From Rhodoferax sp. (GTDB taxonomy: Bacteria > Pseudomonadota > Gammaproteobacteria > Burkholderiales > Burkholderiaceae_C), in assembly GCA_028711355.1 (NCBI GenBank), contig JAQTSL010000260.1, forward strand, positions 1 to 5,346: a stretch of DNA of 5,346 nucleotides, given 5' to 3'. Of the stretch, positions 1 to 5,346 are shown in pieces. A program made the position numbers and the translations under genes. The notes beneath the pieces are model-generated. The model ran no database searches and was not told the origin of the DNA. It saw only the letters and a list, made by a program, of their open reading frames with translations. Every line of letters starts with the position of its first letter. Position 1 is the stretch's first letter.

Positions 1-83
1 GATTGACTTCCAAAACCCAATCATGGCACGTTGATGCCGTTACCGGGAAGAGGGAAGTCCCTTCGTATTCAGATGGATGGCGA

Positions 84-173
84 GGCGAGTTGCGAGGCAG
101 TTTGGGCGGGCGTGAGGCGTTCATAGCTCAGCTATGAACAACGAATGACCGTCCAAAATGACCGCAAATCGGC
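84..173. repeat. Long imperfect inverted repeat centred on position 129
   Basis: The core is a perfect 10-bp dyad, GTTCATAGCT at 119-128 and AGCTATGAAC at 130-139, separated by a single base. Symmetry continues outward: 101-113 against 145-157, then 84-99 against 159-173 if the A at 95 is bulged. By hand about 35 of 44 positions pair, counting two G-U pairs. As RNA or extruded single strand this would form one hairpin of about 90 nt. A MITE-like or REP-like repeat is possible. I see no RYYYAAC/GTTRRRY pair to support an integron attC site, and no run of T beside it to make it an intrinsic terminator. The pairing is directly visible; the function is unknown. Confidence 0.65.
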
Positions 174-274
174 CGCCAGTCGCTGTGCAGGGTCGAAGAC
201 CCGCCTAATGGATTTTCTCGGTTCAACCCAAATTGTCCATTCGGCGCATCTGCGCTGCTACTTGGGCGCCAGCG

Positions 275-294
275 GCGACTGGCTCGTCAGTCGC
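275..294. repeat. Hairpin with a competing upstream partner
   Basis: GCGACTG (275-281) and CAGTCGC (288-294) form a perfect 7-bp stem around a 6-nt loop. The left arm can instead pair over 9 bp with GCCAGTCGC at 175-183, so the two structures exclude each other. It lies about 60 nt past the ssb stop on the ssb strand. No T run follows on either strand, so it does not qualify as an intrinsic terminator, though it could be a 3'-end stabilising structure. Confidence 0.45.
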
Positions 295-339
295 ATCGAA
301 ACCAGCGCGCAATGCACGTGCTGCCAGCCCAAGCCCCAA

Positions 340-355
340 TAGACCATCGGGTCTA
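340..355 (-). repeat. Small hairpin overlapping the ssb stop codon
   Basis: TAGACC (340-345) and GGTCTA (350-355) are perfect 6-bp arms around a 4-nt loop, and the ssb TAG stop (353-355) is part of one arm. On the ssb strand the sequence that follows is TTGGGG rather than a T run, so terminator function is doubtful. It may be chance. Confidence 0.3.
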
Positions 356-856
356 GAACGGTATGTCGTCATCCATCACGTCAAAGCCACTGGCTGGGCG
401 TGGCGCCGGGGCTGGCGCGGGCTCCGGCATCACCGGTGCCGGGCGCGCTGGCGCGGCGGGTCGGCTGGCGGTCGGGCGACCATACGCACTGTCGTCATCG
501 GCCTGGGTAGGCTCACCGCGGCCTTCGCGGCTGCCGAGCAGTTGCATTTCGTGGGCGACGATTTCGGTCGAATAACGCTCGATGCCATCCTTGTCGGTGT
601 ACTTGTTGGTGCGGATGCGCCCCTCCACATAGACCGGGTTGCCCTTTTTCAGGTACTGGCTTGCGATTTCGGCCAGCCGCGCGAAAAACACCACCCGGTG
701 CCATTCGGTTTCCTCGATCGGCTCACCGGCCTTATTCTTATAACGTCGGCTGGTGGCGATGGTGACGTTGGCGATCGGGTCGCCGCTGGGCATATAGCGC
801 ACCTCGGGGTCGCGCCCCAGGTTGCCCAGCAAAATGACTTTATTGACAGAGGCCAT
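353..856 (-). CDS. ssb: Single-stranded DNA-binding protein SSB
   Basis: SSB coats single-stranded DNA during replication, recombination and repair, and recruits partner proteins through its C-terminal tip; bacterial SSBs of this type act as homotetramers in the cytoplasm. The 167-residue product has the OB-fold at about residues 1-108, opening MASVNKVILLGNLGRDPEVR, with the conserved TEWHRVVF segment (W52, F58) and the VYVEGRIRT strand. Residues 110-157 are a disordered Pro/Ala/Arg-rich linker with a PAPAPAP run. The last residues, DDDIPF, are the acidic tip that binds SSB partners. Two of the E. coli DNA-stacking tryptophans are tyrosine here (Y39 for W40, Y86 for W88). The length is close to E. 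coli SSB (178 residues). The ATG start is supported by AAGGGA 7-8 bases upstream. It lies 42 nt behind the transporter gene and is probably cotranscribed with it. The gene looks intact and identification is very secure. Confidence 0.98.
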   Translation of the reverse strand: MASVNKVILLGNLGRDPEVRYMPSGDPIANVTIATSRRYKNKAGEPIEETEWHRVVFFARLAEIASQYLKKGNPVYVEGRIRTNKYTDKDGIERYSTEIVAHEMQLLGSREGRGEPTQADDDSAYGRPTASRPAAPARPAPVMPEPAPAPAPRPASGFDVMDDDIPF

Positions 857-862
857 GACAAT

Positions 863-869
863 TCCCTTT
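863..869 (-). promoter_or_regulatory. Ribosome binding site of ssb
   Basis: The ssb strand reads AAAGGGA, ending 6 bases before the ATG at 856-854. This is a good Shine-Dalgarno match and fixes the ssb start. The 42-nt gap (857-898) shows no convincing promoter, which favours readthrough from the transporter gene. Confidence 0.7.
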
Positions 870-898
870 AAAGAAGCTCGAATAAATGGACGGGCACA

Positions 899-2128
899 TT
901 ATGCTGCGTTCACCGGTGCCCCAGCGGCCCGGGCTTGGCCCGGCAGTGCCTGCATTGGCCAGGCCAGCACCAGCCAGAGCCCCATCAGCACCGCGCAACC
1001 CAGGAACAAGGCGTTGGCGCCGCCGTGCTTCATGACCCAGCCGCCGGCCACGCCACCGGCAAAAAAGCCCAGCGATTGCAGCGTGTTATAGACACCAATG
1101 GCCGCGCCGCGCACGCTGGCCGGTGCCAGCCTTGAAACCATGCTGGGCTGGCTGGCTTCGAGCACGTTAAAGCCATAAAAAAAGACAAACAACAAGACGC
1201 CCAGCGCGACCACCCCAGGTTGCTGACTCACCAGCCACCACAAGGTCAACTGCACCACTGCCAACAGGCCAATCGACAGTAAAAACACGCTGCGCAGGTG
1301 GCCGCGCTTTTCCAATTGAAACAGGCTGCCGCCCATCACCACAAACGACCCCAGCACCGCTGGCAGATAAACATACCAGTGCTGCGCGCGTGGCAAGCCT
1401 GCTTGCACCAGCATGGCCGGCAGCGCCAGCCACATCGCCAACTGCACCGCGTGCAACACAAAAACACCAAAATTAAGCCGCAGCAGTGCCGGCAGGCGCA
1501 GCACATCCACCACCCGACCCTTGGCCTGTTGCTTGTGTTGCAGTGGCTCGGGTGGCACCCACCAAATGACGGCCGCCACGCCCAGCACCGCCAGTGTGGC
1601 GGTCAGCGCAAAAATGCCAGTCAGCCCGCCCCAAGCGGCCAGCGCCGGCGCCGCTACCAGCGATAGGGCAAACATCAGACCGATGCTGCCGCCCACCAGC
1701 GCCATTGACTTGGTACGAACCTGGTCGCGCGTCAGGTCAGCCAGCAGCGCAGTGACTGCCGCCGACACGGCGCCCGCGCCCTGCACCGCGCGCCCCACCG
1801 CCAGCCAGGTCAGCGACGGTGCTAGCGCCGCGATGGCGCTACCGGCGGCAAACAGCAACAGGCCAAATACAATGACGCGTTTGCGCCCGAGCCGGTCGGA
1901 CGCCCAGCCGTACAAAAACAGCAGGCAGGCCTGCGTCAGGCCATAGATGCCCATCGTAAAGCCGACCATGGCGGTGTCTTCGCCGCCCGGGTAGTGCGCC
2001 GCTTCGATGACGAAAACCGGCAAAATCAGAAATAGGCCCAGCATACGCAGGGCAAAGATCGACGCCAGCGAAAAACTGGCGCGCCGCTCCAGCGGCGTCA
2101 TCACGGTCGAAACATTCACATCAGACAA
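899..2128 (-). CDS. MFS transporter, YajR-like without YAM domain
   Basis: This is an inner-membrane secondary transporter of the major facilitator superfamily, 409 residues long; the substrate is not known. About 12 hydrophobic segments can be placed (roughly 21-42, 53-75, 84-104, 107-129, 141-163, 170-191, 216-240, 252-271, 278-299, 304-326, 340-364, 370-391), with a polar central loop near 192-212. The cytoplasmic loop between helices 2 and 3 carries MFS motif A, GWASDRLGRKR (G74, D78, R79, G81, R82). From memory the sequence resembles E. coli YajR throughout: MTPLERRA near the start, LRMLGLF, MGIYGLTQA, DLTRDQVRTK, LRLNFG, and IGVYNTLQSLG in helix 11. YajR has a C-terminal ferredoxin-like YAM domain (total about 454 residues); here the protein ends about 20 residues after helix 12. 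The start is TTG at 2128-2126 with GGAG 7 bases upstream; an in-frame ATG at 2101 lacks a ribosome binding site. It is followed after 42 nt by ssb. The MFS call is firm, the YajR-like subgroup likely, and a drug-efflux role only a family-based guess. Confidence 0.93.
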   Translation of the reverse strand: MSDVNVSTVMTPLERRASFSLASIFALRMLGLFLILPVFVIEAAHYPGGEDTAMVGFTMGIYGLTQACLLFLYGWASDRLGRKRVIVFGLLLFAAGSAIAALAPSLTWLAVGRAVQGAGAVSAAVTALLADLTRDQVRTKSMALVGGSIGLMFALSLVAAPALAAWGGLTGIFALTATLAVLGVAAVIWWVPPEPLQHKQQAKGRVVDVLRLPALLRLNFGVFVLHAVQLAMWLALPAMLVQAGLPRAQHWYVYLPAVLGSFVVMGGSLFQLEKRGHLRSVFLLSIGLLAVVQLTLWWLVSQQPGVVALGVLLFVFFYGFNVLEASQPSMVSRLAPASVRGAAIGVYNTLQSLGFFAGGVAGGWVMKHGGANALFLGCAVLMGLWLVLAWPMQALPGQARAAGAPVNAA

Positions 2129-2277
2129 GGGGTTTCTCCGAAATCGCGGGGGGGTTGTCCGGATCAGGCAACCGGCGCCGGATTGTCCCCGATCTTTACT
2201 GCAGGCTAGCGCTGACGCGGGTATTGACTATCATGGTGAGCTTTCGGGTGCACCAGCGCACCTGGCATTTTGTTTGA
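2129..2277. promoter_or_regulatory. Divergent intergenic region between the MFS gene and uvrA
   Basis: This 149-bp gap must carry the promoters for both outward transcription units. I could not place a convincing sigma-70 pair on either strand: TTGACT at 2224-2229 is a good -35 match toward uvrA but has no -10 at 16-18 bp, and TATCAT at 2229-2234 lacks a -35. Neither CTGT nor ACAG occurs in the gap, so a canonical LexA box (CTGT-N8-ACAG) is absent. Dyads seen: CCGGCGCCGG at 2172-2181, GGTGCACC at 2247-2254, and GGTGC/GCACC at 2247-2251 and 2258-2262. A seven-G tract (C on the transporter strand) is at 2148-2154. The region's role is inferred from gene orientation. Confidence 0.5.
2136..2139 (-). 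promoter_or_regulatory. Ribosome binding site deciding the TTG start of the MFS gene
   Basis: The minus strand reads GGAG, then seven bases (AAACCCC), then TTG at 2128-2126. The alternatives, GTG at codons 4 and 9 and ATG at codon 10 (position 2101), have no purine-rich sequence at a suitable distance, so the TTG is preferred. Confidence 0.6.
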
Positions 2278-5200
2278 ATGGGTCTCACCTTGAATAGCCT
2301 TCCAGATGGCGCGCGGCAGTCATTGATCAGCGTGCGCGGCGCACGCACGCACAACCTCAAAAACATCGACCTGGACATCCCGCGCAACCAGTTGGTGGTG
2401 ATCACGGGTTTAAGCGGCTCGGGCAAGTCCAGTCTGGCGTTTGACACGCTGTATGCCGAGGGCCAGCGTCGTTATGTCGAGAGCCTCTCCACCTACGCGC
2501 GCCAGTTTTTGCAACTGATGGACAAGCCCGATGTCGACATGATCGAGGGCCTGAGTCCGGCCATTTCCATCGAGCAAAAAGCCACCAGCCACAACCCGCG
2601 TTCCACCGTCGGCACGGTGACCGAGATTCACGATTACCTGCGCCTGCTGTTTGCCCGCGCCGGCACGCCGTATTGCCCAGAGCACCAGTTGCCGCTGCAA
2701 AGCCAGACGGTGAGCCAGATGGTCGATGCCGTGCTGGCGTTGCCCCAGGATACGCGGCTGATGATTCTGGCGCCGGTGGCGCGTGAGAAGAAGGGCGAGT
2801 TTGCCGAGCTGTTTGCCGACATGCAGGCGCAGGGCTACGTGCGTTTTCGTGTTGATGGTCAGACGTTCGAGTTTGACCAACTGCCGGTGCTCAAAAAAAC
2901 CGAGAAACACGACATCGACGTGGTGATCGACCGCATCAAGGTGCGCCCCGATCTGCAACAGCGGCTGGCCGAGAGCTTCGAGGCCGCCCTGCACCTGGCC
3001 AATGGCCGCGCCATTGCTGTGGAAATGGATGGCGCCTTGCCTCAAGAGGGCGGGGGCGACAGGGCAAAAGAACACTTGTTCAACGCCAAGTTCGCCTGCC
3101 CGGTGTGTACCTACTCAATTGCCGAGCTGGAACCGCGCCTGTTCTCTTTTAATTCACCCATTGGCGCTTGCCCAAGCTGCGACGGCCTGGGCGCAGCCGA
3201 AGTATTTGACGCCGCACGGGTGGTGGCTTTCCCCGGCCTGAGCCTGGCCAGCGGCGCCGTCAAGGGCTGGGACCGGCGCAACGCCTACTACTTTGCCATG
3301 CTGGAGAGCCTGGCGGCACACTACAAGTTTGACATTGAGCAGCCTTTTGAATCCTTGCCTGACAAGGTGCGCCACGCGGTGTTGTATGGCTGGGGCGAGG
3401 AAGATATCAAGTTCACTTATGAAATGGGGTCGGGTGCCTCGGTCGGCAAAAAGGTGAGCAAAAAACACCCGTTTGAGGGCATTCTGCCCAATATGCAGCG
3501 CCGTTACCGTGAGACCGAATCCGCCGTCGTGCGCGAAGACCTGGCGCGCCTGCGCAGCGTCCAGCCCTGCCCGGCCTGCTTGGGCAGCCGCCTGAAGCTG
3601 GAGGCGCGCCACGTGAAGGTTGGCGAGGGGGCGCAGTCACGCGCCATTTTTGAAGTCGAACACCTGACGCTGGCCGAGTGCCTGGACTATTTCAGCAGCC
3701 TGACCCTGACGGGTGCCAAAGGCGATATTGCCGCCAAGGTGATCCGCGAGATCCGCCTGCGCCTGAAGTTTTTGAACGACGTTGGCTTGACCTACCTGAG
3801 CCTGGACCGCAGCGCCGAAACCTTGAGTGGCGGTGAGTCCCAGCGCATCCGCCTGGCCAGCCAGATTGGCAGCGGCCTGACCGGCGTGATGTACGTGCTG
3901 GACGAACCCAGCATCGGCCTGCACCAGCGCGACAACGACCGCCTGATCGGCACCCTGAAACATCTGCGTGACATTGGCAACAGTGTGCTGGTGGTGGAAC
4001 ACGACCAAGACACGATGCGCGCGGCCGACCAGATCATCGACCTGGGTCCCGGCGCCGGTGTGCATGGTGGGCGCGTCATGGCCCAGGGCACGTTTGATGA
4101 GGTAAAGGCCAATACGCATTCACTCACCGGCCAGTACCTGAGCGGTGTGCGCCGCATTGCCGTGCCCTCGCTCCGAACCGCCTGGTTGCCAACGGTCACC
4201 CCAAAGCCGTTCAACGAGGGCAAAGCCAGCCGCTTCGCCCCCAGCCCGGCGGCCATCCGCCGTGCTGAGCGCGAGGCACAGCACATCGCCACGCTGGGTG
4301 AATTGCAATCGCTCAGAGTCATCGGTGCCAGCGGCCACAACCTGCGCAGTGTGGACGTGGCCTTTCCGGTCGGGCTGTTCACCTGCGTCACCGGCGTCTC
4401 GGGCTCGGGCAAATCCACCCTGGTCAACGACACGCTCTACAAGGCCGTGGCGCGCACCCTGTACCGCGCCCATGATGAGCCCTCGGCGCACGTGGCGATC
4501 GAAGGCATCGAGTACTTTGACAAGGTGATCAACGTTGACCAAAGCCCGATTGGCCGCACGCCGCGCAGCAACCCGGCTACCTACACCGGCCTGTTCACCC
4601 CGATCCGTGAGCTGATGGCCGAAGTGCCCACCGCCCGAGAGCGCGGTTACGGTGCGGGGCGTTTCAGTTTTAACGTGGCCGGTGGCCGCTGTGAAGCCTG
4701 TGAGGGCGACGGCGTGGTCAAGGTCGAGATGCACTTTTTACCCGACGTGTATGTGCCGTGTGACGTGTGCGCGGGAAAACGCTACAACCGCGAAACGCTG
4801 GAAGTGCTCTACAAAGGCAAAAACATCGCGCAGATTCTGGAGCTGACGGTGGAAGCGGCGCACGAGTTTTTCAAAGCTGTGCCGACCATCGAGCGCAAGC
4901 TGCACACCCTGCTGGACGTGGGCCTGAGCTACATCCGCCTGGGCCAAGCCGCCACCACGCTCTCAGGCGGCGAGGCGCAGCGTGTCAAGCTGGCGTTGGA
5001 GCTCTCCAAACGCGACACCGGGCGCACGCTCTACATTCTGGACGAGCCCACCACCGGCCTGCACTTTGCCGACATTGACCTGCTCTTGAAAGTGCTGCAC
5101 CAGTTGCGTGACGCGGGCAACACCATTGTGGTGATTGAACACAACCTGGACGTGATCAAAACCGCCGACTGGCTGATCGACATGGGGCCGGAAGGCGGCT

Positions 5201-5343
5201 CTGGCGGCGGCACGGTGGTGGGCGTTGGCACGCCCGAAGACATTGCCGCCAACCCGGCCAGCCACACTGGGCACTATCTGGCACGCTTATTACCGGCATC
5301 AGCTCCCCCGCCGACACCTCTGACACCTCAAACACTGGTGTAA
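2278..5343 (+). CDS. uvrA: UvrABC excinuclease subunit A (UvrA)
   Basis: UvrA dimers scan DNA for bulky lesions, load UvrB and then leave; ATP binding and hydrolysis drive this first step of nucleotide excision repair. The 1021-residue protein has both ABC modules complete. Module 1: Walker A GLSGSGKS (K50), zinc-type cysteines C274/C277 and C298/C301, signature LSGGESQR (from 516), Walker B ending D542-E543, H-loop H575. The UvrB-contact region should lie near residues 145-265. Module 2: Walker A GVSGSGKST (K712), zinc finger C805/C808/C828/C831 followed by GKRYNRETLEV, signature LSGGEAQR (from 895), Walker B ending D922-E923, H-loop H955. It is about 80 residues longer than E. coli UvrA (940): roughly 13 at the N-terminus, about 37 in the linker between modules (631-682), several small loops, and a Pro/Thr-rich tail. 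A TGA lies directly before the ATG at 2278, so translation cannot start further upstream in frame. No clear Shine-Dalgarno sequence precedes this ATG; a TTG at 2323 would give an E. coli-like N-terminus. The TAA stop is inside the window, so the gene is complete. Confidence 0.98.
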   Translation: MGLTLNSLPDGARQSLISVRGARTHNLKNIDLDIPRNQLVVITGLSGSGKSSLAFDTLYAEGQRRYVESLSTYARQFLQLMDKPDVDMIEGLSPAISIEQKATSHNPRSTVGTVTEIHDYLRLLFARAGTPYCPEHQLPLQSQTVSQMVDAVLALPQDTRLMILAPVAREKKGEFAELFADMQAQGYVRFRVDGQTFEFDQLPVLKKTEKHDIDVVIDRIKVRPDLQQRLAESFEAALHLANGRAIAVEMDGALPQEGGGDRAKEHLFNAKFACPVCTYSIAELEPRLFSFNSPIGACPSCDGLGAAEVFDAARVVAFPGLSLASGAVKGWDRRNAYYFAMLESLAAHYKFDIEQPFESLPDKVRHAVLYGWGEEDIKFTYEMGSGASVGKKVSKKHPFEGILPNMQRRYRETESAVVREDLARLRSVQPCPACLGSRLKLEARHVKVGEGAQSRAIFEVEHLTLAECLDYFSSLTLTGAKGDIAAKVIREIRLRLKFLNDVGLTYLSLDRSAETLSGGESQRIRLASQIGSGLTGVMYVLDEPSIGLHQRDNDRLIGTLKHLRDIGNSVLVVEHDQDTMRAADQIIDLGPGAGVHGGRVMAQGTFDEVKANTHSLTGQYLSGVRRIAVPSLRTAWLPTVTPKPFNEGKASRFAPSPAAIRRAEREAQHIATLGELQSLRVIGASGHNLRSVDVAFPVGLFTCVTGVSGSGKSTLVNDTLYKAVARTLYRAHDEPSAHVAIEGIEYFDKVINVDQSPIGRTPRSNPATYTGLFTPIRELMAEVPTARERGYGAGRFSFNVAGGRCEACEGDGVVKVEMHFLPDVYVPCDVCAGKRYNRETLEVLYKGKNIAQILELTVEAAHEFFKAVPTIERKLHTLLDVGLSYIRLGQAATTLSGGEAQRVKLALELSKRDTGRTLYILDEPTTGLHFADIDLLLKVLHQLRDAGNTIVVIEHNLDVIKTADWLIDMGPEGGSGGGTVVGVGTPEDIAANPASHTGHYLARLLPASAPPPTPLTPQTLV

Positions 5344-5346
5344 AGT

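Larger units (their letters stand above)
1..352. other. Non-genic, hairpin-rich stretch downstream of ssb
   Basis: No protein gene is supported here. The plus frame from 7 to 342 is open except for one TAG at 124-126; its ATG at 145 has no Shine-Dalgarno sequence and the product is not recognisable. On the minus strand an ATG at 347, five bases past the ssb stop, opens a 29-codon frame ending at 258, also without a ribosome binding site. What stands out is dyad symmetry: 84-173 (long imperfect repeat), 190-202 (GGGTC/GACCC around GAA), 244-255 (GCGCA/TGCGC around TC), 275-294, and the palindrome GCACGTGC at 314-321. Another pair, GACTTCC at 5-11 and GGAAGTC at 53-59, lies at the left edge. 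It could be a dispersed intergenic repeat, a 3' untranslated region, a decayed gene or a structured RNA; the sequence alone does not decide between these. Confidence 0.6.

Noticed and set aside
84..173. Integron attC site or intrinsic terminator
   Set aside because: No RYYYAAC/GTTRRRY core pair was found and no integrase or cassette is present; no T run follows the stem on either strand.
145..342. 65-codon plus-strand frame starting with ATG at 145
   Set aside because: No ribosome binding site, no recognisable domain, and it lies in a hairpin-rich region; long frames arise easily in GC-rich DNA.
258..347. 29-codon minus-strand frame starting five bases after the ssb stop
   Set aside because: No Shine-Dalgarno sequence and no recognisable product; too short to support.
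233..871. 212-codon plus-strand frame antisense to ssb
   Set aside because: It is the complement of a strongly identified gene with GC-rich third positions and has no domain of its own.
2195..2215. Possible LexA box around TACTGCAGGCTAGCGCTGAC
   Set aside because: Only the left half resembles a LexA half-site; the right half reads CTGAC rather than CAGTA, and the CTGT/ACAG core is missing.
2224..2252. Sigma-70 promoter for uvrA using TTGACT
   Set aside because: The hexamer at the proper spacing is GGTGCA, which does not resemble TATAAT.
2410..3075. 221-codon minus-strand frame inside uvrA, with others at 3637-4119, 3792-4433 and 4120-4734
   Set aside because: All are shadows of uvrA coding sequence; the composition reflects complemented uvrA codons and no known domain appears.

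Overview
The window looks like an ordinary chromosomal segment of a GC-rich betaproteobacterium, probably of the Comamonadaceae (Rhodoferax/Polaromonas-like). That placement rests on the protein sequences, the strong G/C bias at third codon positions, and a gene order I associate with that group (uvrA facing away from an MFS gene followed by ssb). No database search was possible, so the family-level placement is inference.

Layout. Positions 1-352 hold no convincing gene but are unusually rich in dyad symmetry: a long imperfect inverted repeat centred on position 129, then a set of competing shorter hairpins. Positions 353-856 (minus) encode the single-stranded DNA-binding protein SSB, complete with its acidic C-terminal tip. 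Positions 899-2128 (minus) encode a 12-helix major facilitator superfamily transporter resembling E. coli YajR but without the C-terminal cytoplasmic YAM domain; it starts at a TTG codon. The 42-nt gap between the transporter and ssb suggests one transcript, transporter first. Positions 2129-2277 are the divergent intergenic region, which must drive the transporter-ssb unit leftward and uvrA rightward. Positions 2278-5343 (plus) encode complete UvrA, the damage-sensing ATPase of nucleotide excision repair.

How the genes fit together. In E. coli uvrA and ssb lie back to back and share a LexA-controlled intergenic region. Here a transporter gene sits between them, ssb appears to be expressed from the transporter's side, and no CTGT-N8-ACAG LexA-type operator is visible between uvrA and the transporter. 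SSB and UvrA both act in DNA repair; nothing in the sequence links the transporter to repair.

I found no tRNA, rRNA, CRISPR array, insertion sequence or phage gene, and no clearly novel system. The least explained part is the structured non-genic stretch at 1-352.
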